From Haloarcula mannanilytica (GTDB lineage: Archaea > Halobacteriota > Halobacteria > Halobacteriales > Haloarculaceae): a stretch of DNA of 64,000 nt. The stretch is from positions 235,542-299,541 of the forward strand of contig NZ_BIXZ01000004.1 of assembly GCF_005406125.1 (NCBI RefSeq). Direction: 5' to 3'. A program made the position numbers and the translations under genes. The notes under the pieces are model-generated. The model was not told the DNA's origin, did not search any database, and saw nothing but the letters and a program-made list of their open reading frames with translations. Positions 18,241 to 27,054 of the stretch are shown one piece after another (within the stretch, counting starts at the first letter, position 1; each line of letters begins with the position of its first letter).

Positions 18241-19122
18241 ATGGACGAAGCCCTCGTTATCGCGGCTCACGGCTCCCACCTGAACGCCGAGTCGAGTACG
18301 CCTACCTACGACCACGCGGACACGATTCGAGCGACTGGCGCATTCGCCGAGGTCCGTGAATCCTTCTGGAAGGAGGAACCGTCGTTCCGGGAGGCGCTAC
18401 GGACCGTCGACGCCGACGAGGTGTATCTGGTCCCGCTGTTTATTTCGGAAGGGTACTTCACCGAGCAGGTCATTCCCCGGGAGTTCCGGCTGGAGGACTG
18501 GGACCCCGAGCTGTGGGACTCCGACGGGACGAGCGCGACCAACGCGACGCTGACCGCCGAGGACACTGACCAGACGGTCCATTACTGCGGCCCGGTCGGG
18601 ACCCACGACTCGATGAGCGATGTCATCGTCCAGCGGGCCGAGTCAGTCACTGGCGATCCCGATGTCGGCGAGGGGTTCGGCCTCGCAGTCGTCGGCCACG
18701 GCACGGAGCGCAACGAGAACTCCGCGAAGGCCATCCAGTACCACGCCGACCGCATCCGGGAGCGAGGCCGCTTCGACGAGGTGCAGGCGCTGTTCATGGA
18801 TGAGGACCCCGAGGTCGACGACGTGGCCGACTACTTCGAGAGCGATGACATCGTCGTCGTGCCGCTGTTCATCGCCGACGGCTTCCACACCCAGGAGGAC
18901 ATCCCCGAGGACATGGGGCTGACCGACGACTACCGGACGGGCTACGACGTGCCGACCACCGTCGAGGGCCACGACATCTGGTACGCCGGCGCGGTCGGCA
19001 CGGAGCCGCTGATGGCCGACGTGGTGCTGGAGCGGGCCGCTGACGCAGGGGCAGACGTACGCAGTGCTATCGAGCAGGTGCGCGAGGAGACCGGTGGCGC
19101 AACGCCCGCGACCGGGGATTGA
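18241..19122 (+). CDS. cbiX: Sirohydrochlorin cobaltochelatase CbiX (two-domain form)
   Basis: 293 residues built of two homologous halves. The first carries AAHGSH (residues 8-13, the chelatase His), YLVPLFISEGYF and FTEQVIPREF; the second repeats VVGHGTERNENSAKA (about 155) and VVVPLFIADGFHTQEDIP. CbiX inserts Co2+ into sirohydrochlorin in anaerobic cobalamin synthesis; similar proteins can insert Ni or Fe. The next gene is a DR2241-type Fe-S protein, which in several genomes accompanies CbiX. A cobalamin role fits the mutase gene at 29.3 kb but no riboswitch was seen. Confidence 0.88.
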   Translation: MDEALVIAAHGSHLNAESSTPTYDHADTIRATGAFAEVRESFWKEEPSFREALRTVDADEVYLVPLFISEGYFTEQVIPREFRLEDWDPELWDSDGTSATNATLTAEDTDQTVHYCGPVGTHDSMSDVIVQRAESVTGDPDVGEGFGLAVVGHGTERNENSAKAIQYHADRIRERGRFDEVQALFMDEDPEVDDVADYFESDDIVVVPLFIADGFHTQEDIPEDMGLTDDYRTGYDVPTTVEGHDIWYAGAVGTEPLMADVVLERAADAGADVRSAIEQVREETGGATPATGD

Positions 19123-19220
19123 CGGCTCACCGACTGCTGCCGTGGGGTCAAAATAACGGGGTTCCGCCACTGGCTGGCCGGAACCAGCCGACTTTTGCCG
19201 ACTGAGTCCCGTTTGCCGGT

Positions 19221-20297
19221 ATGGACGGCGAGTACGTGGACGCGCTGGTGGCAACTGCCCCGGACGGCATCGCCTTCGACGACCTCCACGTGGCCCACGA
19301 GACCGACGGCTACACGTTCCAGACGCCGGACGTGGACCACAGTGGTATCGACGAGGAGACGCTCCGGACGGTAGCGACTGAGTCGCCGTACGTCCGCAAC
19401 TGGTATTTCTGGCACGCTATTGCGCCCCAGAAGGCGGACCGCTGGGCGTTCCTCCGCTGGCTCGAAGGCGCACAGCAGCGGGACGTGGCCGAGCGCTACG
19501 ACGCCCTCGCGGATGGCATCTCCGCGACCTGGGGGGAACTGCATCTGTCCGTCACGCTCGCCGACGGGGAGCGGACCTACAGCGTCCGCCACCGCGCCGA
19601 CGCCGATGTCGGCACGAGTGTTCTCGACGAACACGACGACCCACTCGATGCGCGCGAGATCGCGAAACACGACGACGACGGGGACTACCGTCCGCTCAAG
19701 ACCGCGCCGTCGCTCCGGACCGGCTGGACGTTCCCCGAGCTAACGGCGAGTGAGTTTGTCACGGCGGTCGACACGTTCTACCCGGCGACCATTGCGAACT
19801 GGCACCGCGAGCGCGAGGGCGAACTCGACGTGAACCACTGGCGGGACACCGTCGACCGCCAGACGGGGATTTACGGCGTCGTCAGGACCTGGGACCGCGG
19901 CGACGGCTACGAGCACGTCAACTGGGTCGCCGAGGCCTGCTGTGACGACTCCCAGTGTCTCAAGCGCCGGGAGTGGCAGTACGACGAGGAGACGGAGCTT
20001 GATGTTGACGGCGGGTCCGGCGAGTTCCCCTGCCGCGAACCCTGCTCGCTCGTGATCGCTGGCGCACGCAAGTGGACGAAACTCGAAGGCGAGGAGTCCC
20101 AGACCTACGAGTTCGAACTGACGCCAAGCGAGAAAGAGCAGATCGAGGACATCATCGATGCCGTCGCCGACGGTGAGACCGAGGACATCCGCGAGGCGGA
20201 CATCTACGAGGGGGCCAACCGGTACCGAACACGGTTCCTGCGGGCGAAGCTGTTCGACGATGAGGGGAACCTCGACGGCGTCGAGACGGAGCAGTGA
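19221..20297 (+). CDS. DR2241-family 4Fe-4S protein
   Basis: 358 residues. The N-terminal two thirds are mixed alpha/beta with VRNWYFWHAI; the cysteine cluster ACCDDSQCLKR followed by PCREPCSLVI (about residues 238-278) is the 4Fe-4S-binding part of DR2241 proteins. Such proteins sit next to CbiX chelatases and are suspected to act in tetrapyrrole metabolism, without a proven reaction. It follows cbiX by 98 bp in the same direction. Confidence 0.75.
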   Translation: MDGEYVDALVATAPDGIAFDDLHVAHETDGYTFQTPDVDHSGIDEETLRTVATESPYVRNWYFWHAIAPQKADRWAFLRWLEGAQQRDVAERYDALADGISATWGELHLSVTLADGERTYSVRHRADADVGTSVLDEHDDPLDAREIAKHDDDGDYRPLKTAPSLRTGWTFPELTASEFVTAVDTFYPATIANWHREREGELDVNHWRDTVDRQTGIYGVVRTWDRGDGYEHVNWVAEACCDDSQCLKRREWQYDEETELDVDGGSGEFPCREPCSLVIAGARKWTKLEGEESQTYEFELTPSEKEQIEDIIDAVADGETEDIREADIYEGANRYRTRFLRAKLFDDEGNLDGVETEQ

Positions 20298-20308
20298 CTC
20301 GACTGGTC

Positions 20309-20872
20309 TCAGGATGAGCGAACGGCGACGAACAGGAGCCCCAGCACGATTGTGACCGCGAGGACCGCGCCGACGGTCAGCAGCATATTCTGGGTGAGTA
20401 CCAGCGTGATGAGGCCCGCAATCAGGACCGTGAAGCCGCCGGCCGCCAGCACCGGCCCCGCGGACAGGTCTTCGAGGCCGGGTTCTGACTTCGTCGCCGG
20501 CTTCGGCTGCGGTTTTGCCAGGTCGTCGTCGACGATGACCGGTTCGTTTTCCGTCCCGCCTTCGGGGATGAACACGTCGACGTACCGAGTTTCAGCGCCG
20601 TGGGCCGTCACAACCTTGAGTTTGCCACGGACCGGGCCGTCGCCGTCGATGGTCACCCTGACCGGGCGCTCGGTGTCGGCCTGCACGTAGTGGTTCGGGG
20701 CGTCGAGGGACGCAATCGACGACAGCGAGTCGTCGAGATGGAGATGGACGTGCAGCGCCTCGCCGTGGTTGTGTAACTGCACGTCGAAGCTCCCTGTCGC
20801 GTCGAACTCTTTTGGAACCTCCAGGCTGTGGATGTCCGTCCGATTGAGGTGCACGGGCAGGGAGTCAGGCAC
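20309..20872 (-). CDS. Haloarchaeal membrane-anchored protein with beta domain
   Basis: 187 residues. Residues 1-110 are a beta-sandwich-like domain (VPKEFDATGSFDVQLHNHGE, ALHVHLHL, PVRVTIDGDGPVRGKLKVV), followed by a Pro-rich linker and two transmembrane helices (about 138-158 and 163-183). The topology places the domain on one membrane face and suggests a surface or envelope protein. I recognize a haloarchaeal DUF-type family but no function. Confidence 0.65.
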   Translation of the reverse strand: MPDSLPVHLNRTDIHSLEVPKEFDATGSFDVQLHNHGEALHVHLHLDDSLSSIASLDAPNHYVQADTERPVRVTIDGDGPVRGKLKVVTAHGAETRYVDVFIPEGGTENEPVIVDDDLAKPQPKPATKSEPGLEDLSAGPVLAAGGFTVLIAGLITLVLTQNMLLTVGAVLAVTIVLGLLFVAVRSS

Positions 20873-20905
20873 GGCAGTGACTCCGCGGGGCGAGGAAAAA
20901 AAGGT

Positions 20906-21100
20906 TCAGGCCGGGGCCTCGTCGCGCATGTCCGGCGGGAGCAGGTTCGGAATGCCTTCTTCGATAGGGAACGTCTCGCCACACTCGGTACAGACAAGTT
21001 CGCCCGACAGGATCTCGCCGTCGTCGCGCTCTGTCACTTCGAGGTCGAGGTCGTGTTTGTCCAGAGGGCAGCAAATAATTTCCATCAGGTCCTCTTTCAT
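20906..21100 (-). CDS. Trm112-like methyltransferase activator
   Basis: 64 residues. It has the Trm112 zinc-ribbon layout: MEIICCPLDKHDLDLEV, a turn, then LVCTECGETFPIEEGIPNLLPPDM with the two CxxC-like knuckles. In archaea Trm112 activates several SAM-dependent methyltransferases that modify tRNA, rRNA and release factor. The ATG at 21100 fits the family; a TTG at 21127 is upstream in frame but unlikely. Its N-terminal Met lies 113 bp from the end of purA on the same strand. Confidence 0.85.
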   Translation of the reverse strand: MKEDLMEIICCPLDKHDLDLEVTERDDGEILSGELVCTECGETFPIEEGIPNLLPPDMRDEAPA

Positions 21101-21213
21101 ACGTCCGGCCAGGACCGGCGGTCGCAAAAGTCTGCCGCTCTCCCAGTGACGGAGTGCCGTCGCTGGGTACTGCTGTCGGAGCGTTCGAGCGCCGAATCCG
21201 AGAGAGAAACCCG

Positions 21214-22590
21214 TTAGAACGGCTGTTCGCGGACGATGGTCTCGCCGCGGCCGGGACCGACGCCGATGGCGTAGGCCGGCGTATCGAGTTCGGATTCGAT
21301 GTACTCGACGTAGGTCTTGGCGTTTTCCGGAAGGGCGTCATACCCCTCGCTAGCGGCGGCCTGCCAGTCGACCTCGGGCCAGCCGTCGAAGGTTTTGAAG
21401 TTCGCCTCACAGCGCGCCCACTGCTCGGTGGTCGCGGGCATCGACGCCAGTTCCTCGCCGTCGAGCGTGTACGTGTGGCCGACCTTGACTTCGTCGAGGC
21501 CGGCGAGCACGTCGAGGTGGTTGATGGCGATGCCGGTAAAGCCGGACACGCGCGTCGAGTGGCGTAGCATCGGCAAGTCGAGCCAGCCGACCCGGCGCGG
21601 CCGGCCGGTGACAGTGCCGTACTCGCCGCCCTCCTCGCGGATGTAGTTCGCCAGCTCCTCGTTCTCGCCTTCGCCCTGCTCGTCGTAGTCGGGCGTGTCG
21701 CCGACGACGCCGCCGAGTTCGGTCGGCAGCGGGCCGCTCCCCACACGGGTGAGATACGCCTTCACGATACCGATGACTTCGCCGTCACCGACGACGCCGG
21801 GGCTGAGTCCGGTCCCGGTCGCCGCGCCGCCGGCCGTCGGGTTCGAGGAGGTGACGTAGGGGTAGTTCCCGTGGTCGATGTCGATTATCGTCCCCTGTGC
21901 GCCCTCCAGCATGACGTTCTGACCCTCGTCGATGGTGGCGCTGAGGAAGGCCCCGGCGTTGACGGTCATATCTTCGGCCTCGAAGCGGCGGCCGAATTCG
22001 CGGAATTCCTCGAAAATGGCGTCTACGTCGAGGACATCAGGGTCCTCAAGTTCGTCGATGTCAAGGCCGTACACGTCCTCGACGACAGCCCGCTTCTGCG
22101 GGACGACGTATTCGAGGCGCTCCCGAAGCACGTCCGGGTCGAGCAGGTCGCCGACGCGAACGCCGCGCCGGCCAGCCTTGTCCTCGTAGGTGGGGCCGAT
22201 ACCGCGACCCGTCGTGCCGACCTCCTGGTCCGTCTCGCTCTTTACCTTCTCCTCGATACCGTCGAGTACGCGGTGGAACGGGAGAATGACGTGTGCTCGT
22301 TCGGCGATGCGAACGTCCGGGTCGAGGCCGCGGTCCTGAAGCGTGTCTATCTCGTCGAACAGCGTTCGCGGATTGACGACGCACCCGTTGCCGAGGACGC
22401 CGACCTTGCCGCGGATGGCTCCGCTCGGAACCAACGAGAGCTTGTACTCCTCGCCCTCGTGGACGACGGTGTGGCCGGCGTTGTCGCCGCCCTGATAGCG
22501 CGCGACGACATCCACGTCGTCGCCGTACAGGTCGACGATGCCGCCCTTTCCTTCGTCGCCGAGCTGTGAGCCGACGATGGTTACGGTCAT
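21214..22590 (-). CDS. purA: Adenylosuccinate synthetase
   Basis: 458 residues. The N-terminal GSQLGDEGKGGIVDL is the GTP-binding P-loop variant of PurA, ARYQGGDNAGHTV follows, and TTGRGIGPTYEDKAGRRGVRVGDL holds the IMP-binding loop. It converts IMP and aspartate to adenylosuccinate. Slightly longer than bacterial PurA because of acidic insertions (DYDEQGEGENEELANYI). Transcribed away from the winged-helix gene at 22769 with a shared 178-bp intergenic region. Confidence 0.95.
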   Translation of the reverse strand: MTVTIVGSQLGDEGKGGIVDLYGDDVDVVARYQGGDNAGHTVVHEGEEYKLSLVPSGAIRGKVGVLGNGCVVNPRTLFDEIDTLQDRGLDPDVRIAERAHVILPFHRVLDGIEEKVKSETDQEVGTTGRGIGPTYEDKAGRRGVRVGDLLDPDVLRERLEYVVPQKRAVVEDVYGLDIDELEDPDVLDVDAIFEEFREFGRRFEAEDMTVNAGAFLSATIDEGQNVMLEGAQGTIIDIDHGNYPYVTSSNPTAGGAATGTGLSPGVVGDGEVIGIVKAYLTRVGSGPLPTELGGVVGDTPDYDEQGEGENEELANYIREEGGEYGTVTGRPRRVGWLDLPMLRHSTRVSGFTGIAINHLDVLAGLDEVKVGHTYTLDGEELASMPATTEQWARCEANFKTFDGWPEVDWQAAASEGYDALPENAKTYVEYIESELDTPAYAIGVGPGRGETIVREQPF

Positions 22591-22735
22591 CGCACGGACC
22601 TTCCAGCCACCGTGATAAACAGATTACGGTCCGGATATCACGCTCGTGAGCAGTACCCATGTGAATCGTTACGACGGTTTTAAGACACCCCTCTTCGAAC
22701 GTATCAACGTTATAGCGGTTGTCCGAGGGAGAACC

Positions 22736-22743
22736 TTTAAATA
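22736..22743 (+). promoter_or_regulatory. TATA box of the winged-helix gene
   Basis: TTTAAATA preceded by GAACC (a BRE-like purine-rich stretch GAGAACC) lies about 26 bp before position 22765, so transcription would begin a few bases before the ATG at 22769, giving a nearly leaderless mRNA, as usual in haloarchaea. Confidence 0.65.
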
Positions 22744-22768
22744 CCACAAACACAAGTTAACAATTGCC

Positions 22769-23074
22769 ATGATAGACAGGCTTGAGAAGGAAGTTGACAT
22801 GCTGGAGCGCCACTTGCAAGTGCTTCGCATGGTTATCGAGAACGAGCCTATCGGTATCGTGAAGATGTCCAACGAGACCGGCTACCCGCACCACAAAGTG
22901 CGGTACTCCCTGCGCGTTCTCGAAGAGGAGAACCTCATCGAGCCCTCCAGCCAGGGTGCCATCACGACCGAACAGACCGGTGAGTTCGTCGACGACTTAG
23001 ACGAGAAGGTCGACGAGATCATCGACAAGCTCGAAGGTATGAAGATCGAAGACGCGGCCGAAATCGAAGGCTAA
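22769..23074 (+). CDS. Winged-helix DNA-binding protein, conserved in haloarchaea
   Basis: 101 residues. N-terminal helices (MIDRLEKEVDMLERHLQVL) lead into a winged helix: IVKMSNETGYPHHKVRYSLRVLEEENLIEPSSQG, where the second half is the recognition helix and wing. The acidic C-terminal part (DDLDEKVDEIIDKLEGM) probably dimerizes as a coiled coil. Size and composition suggest a general regulator. I place the start at 22769 because of the TATA box just upstream; the frame is open further but the extra peptide is not plausible. Confidence 0.8.
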   Translation: MIDRLEKEVDMLERHLQVLRMVIENEPIGIVKMSNETGYPHHKVRYSLRVLEEENLIEPSSQGAITTEQTGEFVDDLDEKVDEIIDKLEGMKIEDAAEIEG

Positions 23075-23083
23075 GATTCTCTC

Positions 23084-25597
23084 TTAGAGTTCCGGGACCG
23101 CCAGGTGGAACTCCTGGTTTCTCGCTTCTAACAGACAGAGGTGAAAGCCCTCCTTGCGAGAGAGGTTCACGAAGCTCTTCCGCTTATCGCGGTTGAACAG
23201 TCCGCTAGAGGTGGCTTCTTCGGCCGTTTCGAGCGCTCCCGGCTCGAAGAAGCTGCTCGTGACGAGAAACGCCGACGCAAGGGAGTCGGAGGCGTTACCC
23301 ACTCGTTCGGCGTTCTTGATGAGGTCAGACATCTGGCCTTCGGAGGCCGGTTCGCGCGAGTCGTTGATGTTGGCGACGACCAGCGGGTTCCCCATCCGGT
23401 CACGGACGACCACGTCGAACCGTTCCTGCGAGCGGTTTTCCTGGCCGTCCTCCGTGTAGGTCACGGTCACGTTGCCGTTCAGTTCGGCGCGGTCGATGGC
23501 CGAGAGTCCCTCGTACAGGTCCTTCATCGCCCCTGCGTGGCCGGTGTCCCGGATCTCATAGAGGAGGTTCCTGATGAGCCAGTTGACAAAGCGGTACTGG
23601 ATGCTGTCTTCGAGGAACTCCTGAAACGGCGTCCCGCCGACTGTGGCACCCTCCGCTTCGAACTGTGTGTGATACTCCAATCTGAGATTCGCCTCGACTT
23701 CCTCGCGGCTTGCCTCGCCGTCTTTGGCGTCTTCCAGCGTCGCTTTCCCCTTCGAGTCGTACCTGACAAAGAGGTTCGTCCCGTTTATCGCCTCGCTGAC
23801 GCTGAGCCGCACACCGCTTGTGCCGGTGTCGTCCTGCTCGTCGAGTTGCTCCTCCAGCCGGCTGATTTCGGCGCGTGCGTCGGCCAACTCCGACTCCAGC
23901 CGGTCGCGTTCGTCCCGAAGCTCCTGGTTCGTGGCCTCTAGATCCGCGATGTCGGCTTCGAGTTCCGACACCGTCTCGGCCCGCTGTTCCAGTTCCGACT
24001 CTAGCTCGGCGACGCGTTCCCGTTCGGCCGGCGACGGCGCTCCGTCGGCCGGCGGCTGGGACTGGTCCGCTGTCCCCGACTGGCCCGCCGACGCGTCGGC
24101 TGGCGGTGCGTCCTGCCCAGTCGTACTATGGCTCTCCTGGGTCGGGGACGAGTCCTGCACATCGGACTCGGCCGACGGGGCGGGATCCTCCTGTGCCGGC
24201 TGATCGCGTCGCGGTGTCGACGCCTGTGGCCCCCCTGTCGGCGGGGTCTGTGTCGGTGAGACGCTCGTGGTCGCGCCCTCCTGGGCACCCCCGGACTTGT
24301 TCGGATCCAGTGACGGGATCGAGCGCGTTTCCAGGTCCGCCTCGGCCCCGCTCGACCCGGCGTCCGGCGTCGAAGCCGCCGCTGCCGTCCCGGACTGCGA
24401 CTGGGCCGGCTGTGGCTCGGCACTCCGGCTGGGGTTCGTATCGGTCGATTCCCCACTGCGCTCGGTCGAGGTCGGCCGGTCGCTCTGTGCCGGCGAACTC
24501 CGGGCACTGGCCTGCTGGGTGTCCTGTGTCTGAGACGGGTCTGTCGCCGGGCTCCTTGACTCGGCCGCTGCCGCGGTGTCGCGGTCAGTGGGCTGCTGAT
24601 CGGGGGCACTACGGTCAGATTCCGGGGCTGTTTCGGTGTCGGTCTCCGGGGTCGGTCCTGTGTCCGGTGTGTCGTCCGTATCCGGTGTGTCGTCCGCTTC
24701 CGGCTGCTCGTCCGTACTCGGCTCGGAACTGCGGCGGGACCGACCGGAGGTCGCACCGGCAGCTTTCGACCCTGGCGGCCCCCCGGTTGCGGGACTTCGA
24801 TCCGGCGTCGACTCCGCCGCAGGCTGGCTCTGCTCGGCGTCCGTGTCCCTGACAGCGCTCGACGGTGTCGCCGCCGGTTCGTCGCTGGCGGCGTCGCCGG
24901 CCTGTGTCGCTCCGTCCGGCTCTGTCCCGCTTGTCGGCGGTGTGTCCACCGCGTCAGCATCGTCCGGTTCGTCGGCGGCGTTTAGGTCATCACCGGCATC
25001 AAGCGGATCGGCGGCGGCCACCGGGTCCCCCGACGCCTCGTCCGTGTCGTCTTCCGGTGGCTCCGGGATGTCGATAGGCTCGATGTCGACCGGCATAACC
25101 TCGTAGATGCCGACCTCGTCGTTTGCCGTGTCGAACGCCTCGTCGTCGGTGAGTAGCTTATCGGAGTTGCCGACCCAGGCGACGCTCATCGAGCGGCCCT
25201 GGTGATAGACAGTGTAGTAATCGCCCGAAAGGACGTTCTCGGAGAGTTCGATAAAGCCAGTGAAGTTGCCGCTCGACAGCGTCCTGTCGACTTCTTCGAG
25301 GGCTGTGTCCTCGGTGTAGTACTGCGCCTTGACCTCGTCGGCCCGCTCCTGCATCACTGCAAGCAGGGGCAAGGCCTCGTGTGGCGACCGTTTCGCTGTT
25401 CCCGATGCGTCCTCGAAATCGTCGATAGTGCCGTCGAGGACGCCGACGACGGTCCCGTTCAACATGAACAGGCGCGTCGGACCCGCGATGACCGCGCCGG
25501 AGAACTCCTGTCCGGCGAGTTGCTGCAGGCCCGCGAACCCGCCATCGAACGGAACCGACTCCCAGCCGTCGACCCGTTCGACCGTGCGTGTACTCAT
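23084..25597 (-). CDS. 837-residue protein with low-complexity linker and coiled coil
   Basis: Three parts. Residues 1 to about 170 are a folded N-terminal domain (FDGGFAGLQQLAGQEFSGAV, VVGVLDGTIDDF, SGNFTGFIELSENVLSGDYY). About 170-520 is a highly repetitive Asp/Thr/Ser/Pro/Gln-rich linker. About 520-590 is a heptad-rich coiled coil (ELEQRAETVSELEADIADL). The last ~245 residues are a globular alpha/beta domain ending LEARNQEFHLAVPEL. It matches the haloarchaeal DUF7527 family by appearance. The C-terminal domain has a segment FDVVVRDRMGNPLVVANIN resembling a nuclease-fold core without the catalytic E-x-K. Divergent from the gene at 25726. Confidence 0.75.
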   Translation of the reverse strand: MSTRTVERVDGWESVPFDGGFAGLQQLAGQEFSGAVIAGPTRLFMLNGTVVGVLDGTIDDFEDASGTAKRSPHEALPLLAVMQERADEVKAQYYTEDTALEEVDRTLSSGNFTGFIELSENVLSGDYYTVYHQGRSMSVAWVGNSDKLLTDDEAFDTANDEVGIYEVMPVDIEPIDIPEPPEDDTDEASGDPVAAADPLDAGDDLNAADEPDDADAVDTPPTSGTEPDGATQAGDAASDEPAATPSSAVRDTDAEQSQPAAESTPDRSPATGGPPGSKAAGATSGRSRRSSEPSTDEQPEADDTPDTDDTPDTGPTPETDTETAPESDRSAPDQQPTDRDTAAAAESRSPATDPSQTQDTQQASARSSPAQSDRPTSTERSGESTDTNPSRSAEPQPAQSQSGTAAAASTPDAGSSGAEADLETRSIPSLDPNKSGGAQEGATTSVSPTQTPPTGGPQASTPRRDQPAQEDPAPSAESDVQDSSPTQESHSTTGQDAPPADASAGQSGTADQSQPPADGAPSPAERERVAELESELEQRAETVSELEADIADLEATNQELRDERDRLESELADARAEISRLEEQLDEQDDTGTSGVRLSVSEAINGTNLFVRYDSKGKATLEDAKDGEASREEVEANLRLEYHTQFEAEGATVGGTPFQEFLEDSIQYRFVNWLIRNLLYEIRDTGHAGAMKDLYEGLSAIDRAELNGNVTVTYTEDGQENRSQERFDVVVRDRMGNPLVVANINDSREPASEGQMSDLIKNAERVGNASDSLASAFLVTSSFFEPGALETAEEATSSGLFNRDKRKSFVNLSRKEGFHLCLLEARNQEFHLAVPEL

Positions 25598-25684
25598 TAC
25601 TCCCACCAAGCCGGATGGCAGACAAATAGTTTGTGCCCACAGCATCAGTCGTGTTTACGATAGGGCCAGGGGCCGACGGAGCGC

Positions 25685-25692
25685 TTTTTATC
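25685..25692 (+). promoter_or_regulatory. TATA-like box before the gene at 25726
   Basis: CTTTTTAT at about 33-41 bp upstream of the GTG at 25726 lies inside the long open frame that extends from 25633. It supports the downstream start. Confidence 0.45.
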
Positions 25693-25725
25693 ACCCCCGG
25701 AGAAGGGCAGTCGAATACCTCAATA

Positions 25726-26163
25726 GTGGTCGATATCGCTCGCGTCGTCGGATTCGGTGTCTGTGGCGTGTTTACCGTCGTGCTGGGCCTCGTCCACTTC
25801 GCTATGCCTTGGCTGCTGGATTTCGACGGCGCGATACCGACCGACGGGGAACCGCTGCGTCCGCTCAGGCTCCTAGTGGTCTCCTACCAGACGAAACGAT
25901 CGGACGTGCGCGGAATCGCCCAGATAATGAATCACGCCGTGAGCTACGTGTTGGTGACCATCGGCGTGCTCGACCTCCTCGTCAGCCAGTGGCTCGGAGC
26001 GTGGTTCGCGCCGTATTTGCTCGTGTGGATTGCAGTCTGGTGGTTTCTCAGGGCGGCGACGCAGCGACACATGGGTTCACGGCCCGGCGATTGGCTCGTC
26101 GCGGCCGGTTTTACTGCAATCGGCGTGTTCCACCTGGCGTTCGGGGTAATTGTCTGGCCGTAG
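25726..26163 (+). CDS. Four-helix membrane protein of the cytochrome oxidase cluster
   Basis: 145 residues from the GTG at 25726 (the frame is open to 25633). Four hydrophobic helices: about residues 5-28, 72-92, 95-113 and 120-143. The loop RVLVVSYQTKRSDVRGIAQ is basic. It precedes two more small membrane proteins and coxA in one direction, so may take part in cytochrome oxidase assembly or be an accessory subunit. This role rests on position only. Confidence 0.65.
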   Translation: MVDIARVVGFGVCGVFTVVLGLVHFAMPWLLDFDGAIPTDGEPLRPLRLLVVSYQTKRSDVRGIAQIMNHAVSYVLVTIGVLDLLVSQWLGAWFAPYLLVWIAVWWFLRAATQRHMGSRPGDWLVAAGFTAIGVFHLAFGVIVWP

Positions 26164-26210
26164 CACCACTGGTCCGATGGACATATGACACAGCGGTCGC
26201 AAGTACTGGT

Positions 26211-26606
26211 ATGGTAGAGGAGCCGGGACTGAGCGACCAGTATCCGACCGCGAGTCCGTGGCCGGTGTTCGTCGCACTGGGACTAGCACTGTCAGAGATC
26301 GGCGTGTTCGTCGGCCTCTTTCCGGTGGCCGTCTTCGGGCTGATTCTGTTCGGCGGCAGTATCGCCGGCATCCTGACCGAGTCCGGCTACGTCGAGCGGC
26401 CGTGGCCGACCCTGTTGGGCGTCGGCGCGGTTCTCATCGTTGTCGCCGCTGCGTTTACTGTCTGGCAGGTCCCAGCCGCCGACATCGCGCTGTCGAACGT
26501 CGGAACTGGGCCGCTGCTCACGCGGCTGGTGGCCGTCGCCGTGGCTGGCGTCGTGATGATCGCGATGGGCGGTGTCGCCTCGATAATGGAACAGACTGCG
26601 GCCTAA
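26211..26606 (+). CDS. Four-helix membrane protein near coxA
   Basis: 131 residues starting MVEEPGLSDQYPTASPWPVF, with four transmembrane helices (about residues 17-37, 40-60, 68-88 and 105-125). The N-terminal polar peptide DQYPTASPWP is typical of haloarchaeal proteins encoded beside oxidase subunits (DUF7541-like). It is 47 bp after the previous gene and 65 bp before the next. Confidence 0.7.
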   Translation: MVEEPGLSDQYPTASPWPVFVALGLALSEIGVFVGLFPVAVFGLILFGGSIAGILTESGYVERPWPTLLGVGAVLIVVAAAFTVWQVPAADIALSNVGTGPLLTRLVAVAVAGVVMIAMGGVASIMEQTAA

Positions 26607-26671
26607 GACGGGCACCGGCCCGTTTGAGCGAAACCAACACTCTATTTACTGGCCTGTTCTAACGGCTATTC

Positions 26672-26923
26672 ATGGCACTGTTCGGGTTCGAAAAAGACAC
26701 CCTGCTCGACCTCACCGTGAACGTCATCCCGCTCGGGATTCTCTTTTTCTTCATCGTCGCCTTCGCCGCCTTCCCGGCGTTCGGGACGGATCCCGTCTTC
26801 TCCGGGCTGCAGTTCGCACTGATGATATCGATGTTCCTGTTGCTCGCTGTCCTGACCTACTACGCGGGGAAGGCCGTTGAGGACGCCGAGCGAGAGAGCG
26901 GCGAACTCGGCCACGAAGACTGA
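26672..26923 (+). CDS. Small two-helix membrane protein (DUF6684-like) before coxA
   Basis: 83 residues: a short N-terminal polar stretch (FGFEKDTLLDLTVN), two transmembrane helices (about 18-37 and 47-69), and a charged tail. Size and place are those of small haloarchaeal proteins accompanying cytochrome oxidase subunit I. Reads in the same direction as coxA. Confidence 0.75.
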   Translation: MALFGFEKDTLLDLTVNVIPLGILFFFIVAFAAFPAFGTDPVFSGLQFALMISMFLLLAVLTYYAGKAVEDAERESGELGHED

Positions 26924-27054
26924 ACGGACAGCTCCGGAAACCGACCGCGTTCGCTGTCGAGTGACGGTGCGTAGCGGGCCTTCTTTCTCGGCGGATCAGT
27001 CTCGGATGGGAGCCGCGTTTCGTCGTCGCTGATGCGGGAATCGACCCTTTGATA

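Noticed and set aside
23875..24960. Long open frames on both strands in the DUF7527-like gene region
   Set aside because: They are shadows of the repetitive linker of the real minus-strand gene; their translations are Arg/Pro-rich or low complexity.
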